Shown: in pieces, positions 1 through 10,187 of the stretch
Numbering within the stretch: position 1 is the stretch's first letter
How the letters are laid out: each line of letters begins with the position of its first letter
Origin: Azohydromonas sediminis
GTDB lineage: Bacteria; Pseudomonadota; Gammaproteobacteria; Burkholderiales; Burkholderiaceae_C
Length of the DNA stretch: 59,989 nucleotides
Assembly: GCF_003574675.1 (NCBI RefSeq)
Contig: NZ_QOAZ01000022.1
Coordinates: 1-59,989, forward strand
Reading direction: 5' to 3'
Made by a program: the position numbers and the translations under genes
The notes under the pieces: generated by a model
What the model was told of the DNA's origin: nothing
What the model saw: the letters and a program-made list of their open reading frames with translations, nothing else
Databases searched by the model: none

Positions 1-123
1 CGCCGCACCCTCGTCCCAGCGCACGTGCATGCGCCCGCCCAGCGTGTCCACCACCTGCGGCGCGCCGGCCGCCACTTCGGCCGCCAGGGCCACCTCGCGC
101 ATGCGTTGTTTGCTCTCACCCAT
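1..123 (-). CDS. Probable transposase, N-terminal fragment (cut by window edge)
   Basis: Reading the minus strand from the ATG at 121-123 gives an open frame of 41 codons that runs off the window. The protein begins MGESKQRMREV and contains VVDTLGGRMHVRWDE. From memory this resembles the start of DDE transposases found in proteobacterial insertion sequences, where a short alpha-helical leader precedes a GGR(M/F)HVxWDE motif. I cannot see any catalytic residue because the C-terminal part lies outside the window. There is no clear ribosome binding site upstream of the ATG. The family assignment is a recollection, not a demonstrated match; a conserved hypothetical protein is the alternative. Confidence 0.35.
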   Translation of the reverse strand, partial: MGESKQRMREVALAAEVAAGAPQVVDTLGGRMHVRWDEGAA

Positions 124-253
124 CGGGTGAGTGTGCCAAGACCCGTCAAAGCCGCGCCAGTGCTCGCTTAGCGCGCGATGACGGACGGTGAACTGCTGGA
201 TTCAGGCTGACGCACCACCGACCGGGCGCCGACGCGCGGCGCGCGTCCTCGCG

Positions 254-430
254 TCAGGCCAGGCCGCGCCGGCGGGCCCAGCGCCACGCGACCGCGATCG
301 CGATGCGGATCGCCTGGCCCTCGTCGCGGCCGCGCTCGAGCAGCGCGTTGGCCACTTCGACCGCCTTCTCGCGCACGGGCCACGGCAGGTGCGTCATCGC
401 CGCCGGCGGGCGCTCGACGGTCCACGGCAT
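254..430 (-). CDS. Small MPWT-type protein (YdaT/ChaB-like), downstream of radical SAM gene
   Basis: A 58-residue protein starting MPWTVERPPAAM and ending WARRRGLA. The MPWT...PP start, followed by a helix of the type REKAVEVANALLERGRDEG and then AIRIAIAVAW, is typical of small bacterial proteins related to YdaT and loosely to ChaB, whose biochemical role is unknown. The start codon lies only 11 bases after the stop of the radical SAM gene, so it is almost certainly the last gene of that operon. The product has no signal peptide or membrane segment and is basic at the C-terminus. The reading frame is supported by the coherent amphipathic sequence despite the short length. Confidence 0.7.
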   Translation of the reverse strand: MPWTVERPPAAMTHLPWPVREKAVEVANALLERGRDEGQAIRIAIAVAWRWARRRGLA

Positions 431-441
431 CGCGGCGTTTC

Positions 442-1535
<1,094 letters not shown>

Positions 1536-1539
<4 letters not shown>

Positions 1540-2942
1540 GCGAACGTCGTCTCCCGCGTCTCCTTGAACTTGCGCACCTCGTAGCGGTGCAGCCGCAGGT
1601 CGGCGGCCCAGAAGTCGGGGGTGAGCCCCGCCTTGCGCTTGAGCGCACGCAGGAAGTCCTGCGGCCGCTCGAGCTGTTCCCAGACCTGCGGCAGGAAGGT
1701 CGCACGCCGGCCGCGCCACTCGAGGATCACGCCGTCGACGTGCGGGCGCAGGCGCTGGTGCGCGTCGGCTTCGTCGCGCACCGGAAGCGGCTGCGCGGCG
1801 CCGATCAGCGACACCTCGATCTCGAGCGACGCGACCTCGTGCACCGCCACCGGCGCGAAGCGCGGGTCGCGGAACGCCGCCGCCAGCGCGTTGGCACGCA
1901 CGTCGTGCTCGAGCGGCCGGTACGGCTCGAGCGAGCCGATGCAGCCGCGCAGCTCGCCGGCGCGGTGCAGCGTCACGAACGTGGCGCCGGGCTGCGCGAG
2001 TGCGGCGTGGTGCGGCTCGGCCGCCGTGGGCAGGCCGAACGTGTCGGCGATGGCATTGCGTGCGCGGCGCGTCAGCGCGACGCCGAGCGTGGCGTCGTCG
2101 GCCTCGCCTTCGGCGTCGGTCGCGTCGCCCGCCGTGTCGGCGCGCGGCTCGAACGCGACCGCCACATAGCCGACGACGCGCGCGCGGTCGCCGGCGGTGT
2201 CGCCGGAGTTGCGCAGGTCGAGCAGCCGTGGCGCGAGTCCGTGGCGCTTCGCCACCCGCAGCGCGCCGGCCAGCGGCGTCGCGCCGCAGGCCTCGTCGTG
2301 GTCGAGGTCGTCGTCGAGCGCGAGGATGCGCTGCACCGTCGAGCGGTCGACCGCCTGCGCACGCGCGTAGGGCAGGTAGTGCGACAGGTCCGAGCTGATC
2401 ACGATCAGCGTCTCGTCGCCGCCCCACAGCCGCTCGATCACCTGCGCGACCGCCCCGGGCGCGACGTGGCCCACCGCCAGCGGCACCAGCGTGAACTCGC
2501 CGAGCACGGCCTGCAGGAACGGCAGCTGGACTTCGAGCGCGTGCTCGCCCGCGTGCGCGGCGTCGTGCGCGACGACCTGCGGCAGGTCGGCCAGTGCGTC
2601 GATCGCGGCGCGGTCGAGGCGCACCGTGCCCAGCGGCGTCGCGAACGCGTCGACCGTGGGCGCCGCGATGCTGCGCACCGCGACGCGGTGCGTCGGCCCG
2701 AGCAGCACGACGCGGCGGATGCGACCGGCCGCGTTCGCGAGCGCCGCGTAGGCGTGCGCCGCCACCGGCCCCGAGTAGACGTAGCCGGCGTGCGGCACGA
2801 GCACGATCTTCGGGGTCGTCTTCGGCGGGGCCGCACGCGCGCCCACCTGCGCGAGGTACTGCGCCACCTGGGTGCGCAGCGTGCGCGGGTCGTCGGGGTA
2901 GAACAGGCCCGCCACGGCGGCGGGACGGATCGTCTGGGGCAT
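1536..2942 (-). CDS. Memo-AMMECR1 fusion protein (AmmeMemoRadiSam A and B in one chain)
   Basis: A 468-residue protein in two parts. Residues about 1-275 resemble the Memo family, a fold related to extradiol dioxygenases, starting MPQTIRPAAVAGLFYPDDP and containing VPHAGYVYSGPVA and SSDLSHYLPY. Residues about 285-468 resemble AMMECR1, with the hallmark ELRGCIGSLEPYRPL and FLPQVWEQL. In many genomes these two are separate genes, so this is a fusion. A strong ribosome binding site (AGGAGGAG) precedes the ATG. It heads the operon with the radical SAM gene and the small MPWT gene. The biochemical role of this system is not known; a protein or small-molecule modification is usually proposed. Confidence 0.9.
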
Positions 2943-3031
2943 CGGCGGCTCCTCCTGCCCTGGAAGATGGACCCCGGGCGCCCCCCGTCAAGGGGCGACG
3001 GTAAAAAGTGGCCTCCGCGGCTTGTCCGAAG

Positions 3032-3784
3032 TCAAGCCAGCACGCGCCGCAGCCAGCGGTTCAGGTCCTCGACCTCCTCCTGGCAGACGGTGTGCGGGAT
3101 CGGGTAGTCGTGCCACTCGACGTCGTGGCCGAGCGCGACGAGCGCGTCGCGCGCCGCCGCGCCGCGCGCCAGCGGCACGACGTCGTCGTCGCTGCCGTGC
3201 GCGAGAAACACCGGCACCGCGGCGTTGGCCGCGTCGCGCTCGGCGGCCGTCGTGGACGCCAGCGGCAGGTAGCCCGACAGGCCCGCGAGCCCGGCCAGCG
3301 GCAGCGGGCAGCGCAGCCCGGCGAGCAGCGTCATCGCGCAGCCCTGCGAGAAGCCCATCAGCACGATGCGCCGCGGCTCGATGCCGCGCGCGACTTCGCG
3401 CTCGATCAACGCCTGCACCAGCGCGTGCGAGGCGCGCAGCCCGGCCTCGTCCTCGCGCGCGCTGCGCTGGCCGAGGTCGTCGGCGAGGATGTCGTACCAC
3501 GCGCGCATCGGGAAGCCGCCGTTGATCGTCACCGCGCGCACCGGCGCGTGCGGCAGCACGAAGCGCACCGCACCGACGCTGCCCAGGTCGAGCATCTGCG
3601 CGACGGGCACGAAGTCGGTGCCGTCGGCGCCGAGCCCGTGCAGCACGATGACGCTGGCGGTCGGGTCGTCGCCGCTGGCGAGTTCGAGGCCCTCGAGCGG
3701 CGCCGGCGGCGCGTCGGGGTCGTCGTCGAGGTCGTCGGGGTTGCGGTCGGGGTCGCGCGGGTCGCTGGCGTTCATCCGCGGCAT
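3032..3784 (-). CDS. Carboxylesterase/phospholipase-type alpha/beta hydrolase
   Basis: A 250-residue cytosolic serine hydrolase of the carboxylesterase 2/acyl-protein thioesterase family. Visible motifs are the N-terminal VIVLHGLGADGTDFVP, the nucleophile elbow GFSQGCAM, the acid region AHGSDDDVVP and the catalytic histidine in DYPIPHTVCQEE. The first 30 residues are rich in Asp and Pro and look disordered. It starts 13 bases after the RidA-like gene, so it is probably the last gene of the anthranilate-activation operon; the physiological ester or thioester is unknown. An internal ATG at 3775 is an alternative start. Confidence 0.88.
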   Translation of the reverse strand: MPRMNASDPRDPDRNPDDLDDDPDAPPAPLEGLELASGDDPTASVIVLHGLGADGTDFVPVAQMLDLGSVGAVRFVLPHAPVRAVTINGGFPMRAWYDILADDLGQRSAREDEAGLRASHALVQALIEREVARGIEPRRIVLMGFSQGCAMTLLAGLRCPLPLAGLAGLSGYLPLASTTAAERDAANAAVPVFLAHGSDDDVVPLARGAAARDALVALGHDVEWHDYPIPHTVCQEEVEDLNRWLRRVLA

Positions 3785-3797
3785 CGTACCCGCACGC

Positions 3798-4193
3798 TCA
3801 CTCGGGCACGACGGCGGTGACCTCGATCTCGACCTTCGCGCGGTCCTCGATCAGCGCCGCGACGACGACGGCCGTCATCGCGATCGCGTAGTCGCCGATC
3901 ACCTCGCGGAACGCGGCGCCCACTTCGCGGGCGCGCGCGAGGTACTCGCGCTTGTCGGTGAGGTACCACGTCATGCGCGTGATGTGGCGTGTCTCGGCGC
4001 CGGCCTGCGCGAGCACGGCGACGACGTTGGCCAGCGCCTGCCGCACCTGCGCGACGAAGTCGTCGCTGGCGAAGCGCTGCTCGGCGTCCCAGCCGATCAT
4101 GCCGGCGACGAACACCTGCCGGCCGCGCGCGGCCACCCCGTTCGCGTAGCCCTTCGGCGTCGCCCAGCCGGGCGGTTGCAGGACGGTCTTCAT
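3798..4193 (-). CDS. RidA-family protein
   Basis: A 131-residue member of the YjgF/YER057c/UK114 (RidA) family. It begins MKTVLQPPGWATPKGYANGV, then GRQVFVAGMIGWD, and ends with KVEIEVTAVVPE. Classical RidA deaminates reactive enamine/imine intermediates using a conserved arginine. Here the typical arginine region reads RMTWYLTDKREY, so it may belong to a divergent subgroup specialised for a pathway intermediate. The ATG overlaps the stop of the thioesterase gene (4190-4193), showing tight coupling. Members like this are often found in 2-aminobenzoate catabolic clusters, which fits the neighbours. Confidence 0.85.
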   Translation of the reverse strand: MKTVLQPPGWATPKGYANGVAARGRQVFVAGMIGWDAEQRFASDDFVAQVRQALANVVAVLAQAGAETRHITRMTWYLTDKREYLARAREVGAAFREVIGDYAIAMTAVVVAALIEDRAKVEIEVTAVVPE

Positions 4194-4603
4194 GCGGTCT
4201 CCAGGTAGGGTTGCATCGCGGCGCGCAGATCGTCGGGGATCGGCTGCGGGCGGTGGGTGGCCAGCGACGTGCACACCAGCACCTGCCGCACGCGCAGCCG
4301 CAGCTCGCCGCCACCGTGGAACTCGTGGTGCAGCTGCAGCGAGCTGCGCCCGAGGTGGCGCACCGCGAGACACTGCGCGAGCTGCTCGCCGTGGCGGCTG
4401 ATCGCGGTGAAGTCGGCCTCGAGCCGCACCGTGGGCAGCCCGGTGCGGCGCGCGCCGATGACTTCGGCGTACGGTACGCCGAGCCCCTCGTCGAACCACT
4501 GCTCGACCAGCGTGTTGACCATCACGAGGTACTGCGGGAAGAACACGATGCCCGCCGGGTCGCAGTCGGCGAAGCGCACCGTGCGCGTGGCCTCGAAGCG
4601 CAT
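4190..4603 (-). CDS. Acyl-CoA thioesterase, 4-hydroxybenzoyl-CoA thioesterase type
   Basis: A 137-residue hotdog-fold protein. The N-terminus reads TVRFADCDPAGIVFFPQYL, the classic active-site loop of 4-hydroxybenzoyl-CoA thioesterases, with the Asp in CDPAG as probable catalytic residue. It overlaps both neighbours by ATGA: its start overlaps the stop of the CoA ligase gene and its stop overlaps the ridA-like start. The likely role is hydrolysis of an aromatic or hydroaromatic CoA thioester made in the anthranilate route, or rescue of trapped CoA. The substrate is an inference from context. Confidence 0.88.
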   Translation of the reverse strand: MRFEATRTVRFADCDPAGIVFFPQYLVMVNTLVEQWFDEGLGVPYAEVIGARRTGLPTVRLEADFTAISRHGEQLAQCLAVRHLGRSSLQLHHEFHGGGELRLRVRQVLVCTSLATHRPQPIPDDLRAAMQPYLETA

Positions 4604-6255
4604 CAGCCGCCGTCGCGCAGCTTGAAGCGCTGCAGCTTGCCCGTTTCGGTGCGCGGCAGGCTCGCTCGGAACTCGACCGCGCGCGGGTACTTGTACGGTG
4701 CGATCGTGCGCTTGACGAAGTCCTGCAGCTCGGCCGCCATCGCGGGGCCGGGCTCGTGGCCCGGCTTGAGCACGACGAAGGCCTTGACGATCTGCCCGCG
4801 CTCGGCGTCGGGCACGCCGATCACGCCGCATTCGGCCACCGCCGGGTGCAGCAGCAGCGCGCCCTCGACCTCGGGGCCGGCGATGTTGTAGCCGCCGCTG
4901 ATGATCATGTCGTCGGTGCGCGCCTGGTAGACGAACTGGCCGTCGTCGTCGATCAGGTACGCGTCGCCGGTGACGTTCCAGCCGTGCTGCACGTAGACCT
5001 TCTGCCGCTCGTCGGCCAGGTACCGGCAGCCGGTGGGGCCCTTGACCGCGAGCCGGCCGACCTGCCCCTTCGGCAGCGGCCGGCCCTCGTCGTCGAGCAC
5101 GCAGGCCTGGTAGCCGGGCACCGGCAGGCCGGTGGCACCGGGCCGGGCGTGCGCCTCGTCGGCCGAGATGAAGATGTGCAGCATCTCGGTCGAGCCGATG
5201 CCGTCGATCATCTCGATGCCGGTCGCCTCCTTCCACAGCGCGCGGGTGGCTGCCGGCAGCGCCTCGCCCGCCGAGACGCACTTGCGCAGGCTCGACAGGT
5301 CGTGCTCCTTCGCGTGCACGGCCATCGCGCGGTACGCGGTCGGCGACGTGAAGACGATGCTCGCGCGGTACTCGGCAATCGCCGGCAGCAGCGCCTCGGG
5401 CGTGGCCTTCTCGAGCAGCACCGTGCTCGCGCCGACGGCCAGCGGGAACAGCAGCAGCCCGCCGAGCCCGAACGTGAACGCCAGCGGCGGACTGCCGATG
5501 AAGACGTCGTCCGCGCGGGGCCGCAGCACGTGCGGCGGCCAGCAGGCGCACGCGGCCATCACGTCGCGGTGGAAGTGCATCGTGCCCTTGGGCACGCCGG
5601 TGGTGCCCGACGTGAACGCGATCAGCACCGTGTCGTCGGCCGCGGTGGGCACGTCGGCGAACGTCGGCGGCTTGCCGGCCATGCGCGCCTCGAGCTCGTC
5701 GGGCGCGTCGTGCGGGCCGTAGTGCAGCACGCGCTCGAGCGTCGGGCACTGCGCCTGCGTCGCGGCGAGCTCGTCGGCCAGGCGCCGGTCGCACAGCGCG
5801 TGGCTGACCTGCGCCTTGTCGACGATCGTCGTCAGCTCGCGCGCGCGCAGCAGCGGCATCGTGCCGACTGCGATGCCGCCGGCCTTGACGACGCCGAGCC
5901 AGCACGCGGCGAGCATCGGCGAGTTGGCCCCGCGCAGCAGCACGCGGTTGCCGGGCACGAGCTTCATGTCCTCGACGAGCACACGCGCGACGCGGTTGGC
6001 CTGCGCGAGCAGCTCGGCATACGTCCAGCGCAGCCCGCCGGCCCCGAGGATCGCGGTGCGCGCGCCCTCGCCGCGCTGCACCCAGCGGTCGAGCAGCTCG
6101 GTCGCGCAGTTGAGCTGCGGCGGGAACTGCAGCTCGGGCCGGTCGAACACGAACTCGGGCCACTGGTCGCGCGGCGGCAGATGGTCGCGGGCGAAGGTGT
6201 CGACGTGGGCGCTGCGGGTCATGGCGGCATCCGGCTGACGGTGGGGCGACGGCAT
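4603..6255 (-). CDS. 2-Aminobenzoate-CoA ligase (anthranilate activation)
   Basis: A 550-residue ANL-superfamily acyl-CoA synthetase. Visible are the ATP-binding FTSGTTGVPKGTMH, the aryl-binding region GIGSTEMLHIF, the hinge region YQARTDDMIISGGYNIAGPEVE and the C-terminal catalytic lysine region PRTETGKLQRFKLR. It is closest in general look to benzoate/2-aminobenzoate-CoA ligases. It would convert anthranilate, ATP and CoA to 2-aminobenzoyl-CoA, directly following the kynurenine route encoded divergently. The start at 6255 is supported by an AGAGGT ribosome binding site about 8 bases upstream; an internal ATG at 6222 has a weaker site. The specificity is inferred from context. Confidence 0.82.
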   Translation of the reverse strand: MPSPHRQPDAAMTRSAHVDTFARDHLPPRDQWPEFVFDRPELQFPPQLNCATELLDRWVQRGEGARTAILGAGGLRWTYAELLAQANRVARVLVEDMKLVPGNRVLLRGANSPMLAACWLGVVKAGGIAVGTMPLLRARELTTIVDKAQVSHALCDRRLADELAATQAQCPTLERVLHYGPHDAPDELEARMAGKPPTFADVPTAADDTVLIAFTSGTTGVPKGTMHFHRDVMAACACWPPHVLRPRADDVFIGSPPLAFTFGLGGLLLFPLAVGASTVLLEKATPEALLPAIAEYRASIVFTSPTAYRAMAVHAKEHDLSSLRKCVSAGEALPAATRALWKEATGIEMIDGIGSTEMLHIFISADEAHARPGATGLPVPGYQACVLDDEGRPLPKGQVGRLAVKGPTGCRYLADERQKVYVQHGWNVTGDAYLIDDDGQFVYQARTDDMIISGGYNIAGPEVEGALLLHPAVAECGVIGVPDAERGQIVKAFVVLKPGHEPGPAMAAELQDFVKRTIAPYKYPRAVEFRASLPRTETGKLQRFKLRDGG

Positions 6256-6294
6256 TTACTTTACCTCTAAACTTTTTAGTCGCAAAATAGTTCC
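6256..6294. promoter_or_regulatory. Divergent control region with palindromes between CoA ligase and kynB
   Basis: This 39-base gap is conspicuously AT-rich in a very GC-rich region and must hold promoters for both directions. It contains a perfect inverted repeat CTAAA-CTT-TTTAG at 6267-6279 and an overlapping TTTA-CCTC-TAAA at 6260-6271. Such short symmetric sites suit a dimeric regulator of the MarR, Lrp or GntR kind. The identity of the regulator is not shown by the window; no regulator gene is adjacent. The ribosome binding site of the CoA ligase gene lies inside the second palindrome. Confidence 0.55.
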
Positions 6295-6924
6295 ATGCGC
6301 ACGCGACGCTTGTGGGACCTCTCGCCGCCGGTGCACGCCGGCTCGCCGGTGTTCCCGGGCGACGCGCCGTACCGGCAGCAGTGGGCGATGACGCTCGGCC
6401 CCGGCTGCCCGGTCAACGTCTCGACGATCTCGCTGTCGCCGCACACCGGCGCGCACGCCGATGCGCCGCTGCACTACGACGCCATGGGCGCCGCCGCCGG
6501 CGCACTCGACCTCGAGCCGTACCTCGGCCGCTGCCGCGTGATCCACGCCGTCGGCGTGCGCCTGGTCGAATGGCGGCACCTCGAGCACGCGCTCGCCGAC
6601 CTGCCGCCGCGCGTGCTCGTGCGCACCTACGCGCGCGCGCCGCTCGACCGCTGGGACCCCGCGCTCCCCGCGTACGCGCCCGAGACGGTCGAGCGTCTCG
6701 CCGACGCCGGCGTGCAGCTGATCGGCATCGACAGCGCGAGCATCGACCCGGCCGACAGCAAGACGCTCGCGAGCCACCACGTGATCCGCCGCCGGAACCT
6801 GCGCGTGCTCGAGAACCTCGCGCTCGACGACGTGCCCGAAGGCGACTACGAACTGATCGCGCTGCCGCTCAAGCTCGTCGAGGCCGACGCCTCGCCGGTG
6901 CGCGCGGTGCTGCGCGAGCTCTAG
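6295..6924 (+). CDS. kynB: Arylformamidase (kynurenine formamidase)
   Basis: A 209-residue cyclase-family metal hydrolase that removes the formyl group from N-formylkynurenine. The metal-binding HTGAHADAP motif is clear near residue 50-58, and LWDLSPPVHAGSPVFPGDAPY at the N-terminus is typical of KynB. The gene opens the kynB-kynU-kynA operon, divergent from the anthranilate-CoA ligase operon. No Shine-Dalgarno sequence is visible before the ATG, and the AT-rich control region ends right at the start, so the transcript may be leaderless or have a very short leader. It is placed only 9 bases ahead of kynU. Confidence 0.95.
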   Translation: MRTRRLWDLSPPVHAGSPVFPGDAPYRQQWAMTLGPGCPVNVSTISLSPHTGAHADAPLHYDAMGAAAGALDLEPYLGRCRVIHAVGVRLVEWRHLEHALADLPPRVLVRTYARAPLDRWDPALPAYAPETVERLADAGVQLIGIDSASIDPADSKTLASHHVIRRRNLRVLENLALDDVPEGDYELIALPLKLVEADASPVRAVLREL

Positions 6925-6933
6925 GAAGGCCCG

Positions 6934-8193
6934 ATGACGACCCGTGACCACTGCCTCGCGCTCGACGCAGGCGACCCGCTGGCGCCGCTGCGCGAACAGT
7001 TCGCATTGCCCGCCGGCACGATCTACCTCGACGGCAACTCGCTCGGCGTGCTGCCGAAGGCCACGCCGGCGCGCGTGCAGCAGGTCGTCGCCGACGAGTG
7101 GGGCCGCGACCTGATCACGAGCTGGAACAAGGCGGGCTGGATCACGCTGCCGCAGCGCGTCGGCGACAAGATTGCGCGGCTGGTCGGCGCCGGGCCGGGC
7201 GAGCTCGTCGTCGCCGACTCGACGTCGGCCAACCTGTTCAAGGTGCTGAGCGCCGCCCTCGCGATCCAGCACGCCGAGGCGCCGCGGCGCACGCGCATCG
7301 TCAGCGAGCGGGGCAACTTCCCGACCGACCTCTACATCGCCGAGTCGCTCGCGCGCCAGCACGGCGCCGAGCTCGTGCTCGTCGACGATGCGCACGCCCT
7401 GCCGGCCTGCCTCGACGAGCGCTGCGCGGTGCTGATGCTCACGCAGGTCGACTACCGAAGCGGCCGCCTGCACGACATGGCGGCGCTCACGCGCGCCGCG
7501 CACGACGCCGGTGCGCTCACCGTGTGGGACCTCGCGCACTCGGCCGGCGCGCTGCCGGTGGACCTCCAAGGCGCCGACGCCGACTTCGCCGTCGGCTGCG
7601 GCTACAAGTACCTCAACGGCGGCCCCGGCGCGCCGGCCTTCGTGTGGGTGCACCCGCGCCACGTCGAGCGTTTCTGGCAGCCGCTGGCGGGCTGGATCGG
7701 CCACGCGGCGCCGTTCGACTTCACGCCCGGCTACCGGCCGGCGCCGGGCATCGCGCGCTACCTCGTCGGCACGCCGCCGATCCTGTCGCTCGCCGCGCTC
7801 GAGTGCGGCGTCGACACCGTGCTCGCTGCCGAGCCGTTCGGCGGCATGGCGGCGCTGCGCGCGAAGTCGCTCGCGCTGACGCGGCTGTTCATCGAATTGG
7901 TCGAGGCGCGCTGCGCGGGCCACGGGCTCGAGCTCGTGACGCCGCGCGACGAGGCGCTGCGCGGCAGCCAGGTCAGCTGGCGGCGCGCCGACGGCGGCTA
8001 CGCGATCGTGCAGGCGCTGATCGCGCGCGGCGTCGTCGGCGACTTCCGGGCGCCGGACGTGATGCGCTTCGGCTTCACGCCGCTGTACACGCGCTTCGCC
8101 GACGTCTGGGACGCCGTCGAGCACCTGCGTGCCGTGCTCGACGGCGGCGAGTGGCGCCGCCCCGAGTTCAACCAGCGCAGCACGGTGACGTGA
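6934..8193 (+). CDS. kynU: Kynureninase
   Basis: A 419-residue PLP enzyme that cleaves kynurenine to anthranilate and alanine. The pyridoxal-phosphate lysine is K225 in [16 protein letters not shown], and the N-terminal [12 protein letters not shown] and [14 protein letters not shown] match the family. The length is typical of bacterial KynU. It lies between kynB (9-base gap) and kynA (1-base gap after the stop), so the three genes form one operon. Its product anthranilate is the substrate of the ligase encoded divergently upstream. Confidence 0.96.
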   Translation: MTTRDHCLALDAGDPLAPLREQFALPAGTIYLDGNSLGVLPKATPARVQQVVADEWGRDLITSWNKAGWITLPQRVGDKIARLVGAGPGELVVADSTSANLFKVLSAALAIQHAEAPRRTRIVSERGNFPTDLYIAESLARQHGAELVLVDDAHALPACLDERCAVLMLTQVDYRSGRLHDMAALTRAAHDAGALTVWDLAHSAGALPVDLQGADADFAVGCGYKYLNGGPGAPAFVWVHPRHVERFWQPLAGWIGHAAPFDFTPGYRPAPGIARYLVGTPPILSLAALECGVDTVLAAEPFGGMAALRAKSLALTRLFIELVEARCAGHGLELVTPRDEALRGSQVSWRRADGGYAIVQALIARGVVGDFRAPDVMRFGFTPLYTRFADVWDAVEHLRAVLDGGEWRRPEFNQRSTVT

Positions 8194-8194
8194 C

Positions 8195-9082
8195 ATGAGC
8201 GGATGCCCCTTCGGCCACGGCGGCGACGACGCACCGCCGCCTGCGCCCGCCGCGACGCCGGCGGTCGAACACCACGGCGCCAAGCTCGACTTCAGCGCCG
8301 ACATGAGCTATGGCGACTACCTGCACCTCGACCAGGTACTGAACGCCCAGCACCCGCTGAGCCCGGGCCACGACGAGATGCTGTTCATCGTGCAGCACCA
8401 GACCAGCGAGCTGTGGATGAAGCTGATGCTGCACGAACTCGGCGCGGCGATCCGCGCGATCGCCGCCGACGAGCTGCCGCCGGCGTTCAAGATGCTCGCG
8501 CGCGTGAGCCGCATCATGGAGCAGCTCGTCCACGCGTGGGACGTGCTGGCGACGATGACGCCGCCCGAGTACAGCGCGATCCGCGCCTACCTCGCGAACT
8601 CGAGCGGCTTCCAGAGCTGGCAGTACCGCTGCATCGAGTTCCGCTTGGGCAACAAGAACGCCGCGATGCTCAGGCCCCACGCGCACCGCCCCGACCTGCT
8701 CGCGCACGTCGAGGCCGCGTACCGCGCGCCGAGCCTGTACGACGAGAGCCTGCGCCTGCTCGCGCGCCGCGGCCTGCCGGTGCCGGCGAGCCACGTCGAG
8801 CGCGACTGGACGCAGCCCTACGTCGCCAGCGACGAGGTCGAAGCGGCGTGGCTGCAGGTCTACCGCGACCCGCAGCACCACTGGGACCTGTACCAGCTCG
8901 GCGAGGAGCTCACCGACCTCGAGGACGCGTTTCGCCTCTGGCGCTTCCGTCACATGACGACCGTCGAGCGCGTGATCGGCTTCAAGCGCGGCACCGGCGG
9001 CACGAGCGGCGTGGCCTACCTGCGGCGGATGCTCGACACGGTGCTGTTCCCCGAGATCTGGAAACTGCGCACCGACCTGTGA
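8195..9082 (+). CDS. kynA: Tryptophan 2,3-dioxygenase
   Basis: A 295-residue heme enzyme that opens the indole ring of tryptophan to give N-formylkynurenine, the first step of the pathway. Visible are the substrate-binding [11 protein letters not shown] (residues 64-74, H68) and the proximal heme histidine H253 in [22 protein letters not shown] 30-residue Pro/Ala-rich N-terminal leader precedes the catalytic core. The start ATG lies one base after the kynU stop. The gene ends convergently 34 bases from the selD stop. Confidence 0.96.
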   Translation: MSGCPFGHGGDDAPPPAPAATPAVEHHGAKLDFSADMSYGDYLHLDQVLNAQHPLSPGHDEMLFIVQHQTSELWMKLMLHELGAAIRAIAADELPPAFKMLARVSRIMEQLVHAWDVLATMTPPEYSAIRAYLANSSGFQSWQYRCIEFRLGNKNAAMLRPHAHRPDLLAHVEAAYRAPSLYDESLRLLARRGLPVPASHVERDWTQPYVASDEVEAAWLQVYRDPQHHWDLYQLGEELTDLEDAFRLWRFRHMTTVERVIGFKRGTGGTSGVAYLRRMLDTVLFPEIWKLRTDL

Positions 9083-9116
9083 CGGCGGCCGGCGCCGCGC
9101 GGACGCGGCAGCGCGC

Positions 9117-10187
9117 TCAGCCCACGACCAGCCGCGCCGTCGCCGGCGTCGCCGCCTCGACGCGGCCGATGGGCGCCGCCGCGTCGAAGCCGTGGCGGCG
9201 GAACACCGCGAGCACCTTGTCGACGGCACCCGGCGCGCACGACACGAGCAGCCCGCCGCTGGTCTGCGGGTCGGTCAGCAGCGCGCGATCGGGCGCGGCG
9301 AAGTCGGCGGCCAGCGCGACGTCGTGGCCGTAGCCGGCCCAGTTGCGCGCCGACGCGCCCGTCACGAAACCCTGCGCCGCCAGCTCGCGCACGCCGGGCA
9401 GCAGCGGCACCGCGGCCCAGTCGATGTGCAGCGTGCAGCCCGCGCCGCGCGCGATCTCGAGCGCGTGGCCCGCGAGCCCGAAGCCGGTGACGTCGGTCAT
9501 CGCGTGCACGCCGTCGAGCGCGGCGAGTTCCGGCCCCGGCGTGTTCAGCCGCGTCGTCGTCGCGATCATCTGCGCATAGCCGGCGTCGCCGAGCGCATCC
9601 TTCTTCAGCGCCGCGCTCATCACGCCGACGCCCAGCGGCTTGCCGAGCACGAGCACGTCGCCGGGCTTCGCGTCGGCGTTGCGCTTGACGCGCTTCGGGT
9701 GCACGAGGCCGAGCGCGACCAGACCATAGATCGCCTCGACCGAGTCGATCGTGTGGCCCCCCGCGATCGGGATGCCCGCCTCGCGCGCGACGCTGGCCCC
9801 GCCTTCGAGGATGCGCGCGATCGTCGCCGTGCTCAGCACGCTGATCGGCATGCCCACCAGCGCCAGCGCCATGATCGGCCGCCCGCCCATCGCGTAGACG
9901 TCGCTGATCGCGTTGGTGGCGGCGATGCGGCCGAAGTCGTACGGGTCGTCGACGATCGGCATGAAGAAGTCGGTGGTGGCCACGAGCGCCTGCTCGTCGT
10001 TGAGCCGGTAGACGGCGGCGTCGTCGGCCGTCTCGATGCCCACCAGCAATTCCTTCGGCACCGGCGTGGCCGCGGTGCCCTGGAGGATGTCGGCGAGCAC
10101 GCCGGGGGCGATCTTGCAGCCGCAGCCGCCGCCGTGCGACAGCGACGTCAGGCGGGGCTCGGCGGTGCGTGCGGGGGCATTGTTCAT
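9117..10187 (-). CDS. selD: Selenide, water dikinase (selenophosphate synthase)
   Basis: A 356-residue enzyme making selenophosphate from selenide and ATP, the selenium donor for selenocysteine and 2-selenouridine. The N-terminal catalytic loop SHGGGCGCKIAPG carries C22, C24 and K25, matching the E. coli Cys17/Cys19/Lys20 arrangement; it is a cysteine, not selenocysteine, form. ATP-binding residues follow in ETADDAAVYRL and ATTDFFMPIVDDPYDFG. The start at 10187 gives the normal length; the frame remains open further upstream but that extension is low-complexity. No selA, selB or selU is present in the window, so the use of selenophosphate cannot be read here. Confidence 0.95.
   Translation of the reverse strand: MNNAPARTAEPRLTSLSHGGGCGCKIAPGVLADILQGTAATPVPKELLVGIETADDAAVYRLNDEQALVATTDFFMPIVDDPYDFGRIAATNAISDVYAMGGRPIMALALVGMPISVLSTATIARILEGGASVAREAGIPIAGGHTIDSVEAIYGLVALGLVHPKRVKRNADAKPGDVLVLGKPLGVGVMSAALKKDALGDAGYAQMIATTTRLNTPGPELAALDGVHAMTDVTGFGLAGHALEIARGAGCTLHIDWAAVPLLPGVRELAAQGFVTGASARNWAGYGHDVALAADFAAPDRALLTDPQTSGGLLVSCAPGAVDKVLAVFRRHGFDAAAPIGRVEAATPATARLVVG

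Noticed and set aside
3010-3040. Hairpin with a CTTCGG loop at the end of the carboxylesterase gene as a terminator
   Set aside because: The stem is only five pairs with a mismatch and the T-run is some 20 bases further; it is too weak to call.
6256-8304. Minus-strand open frame of 682 codons opposite kynB-kynU
   Set aside because: It is the antisense of two clear enzymes, with only Arg/Val/Glu-rich low-complexity sequence.
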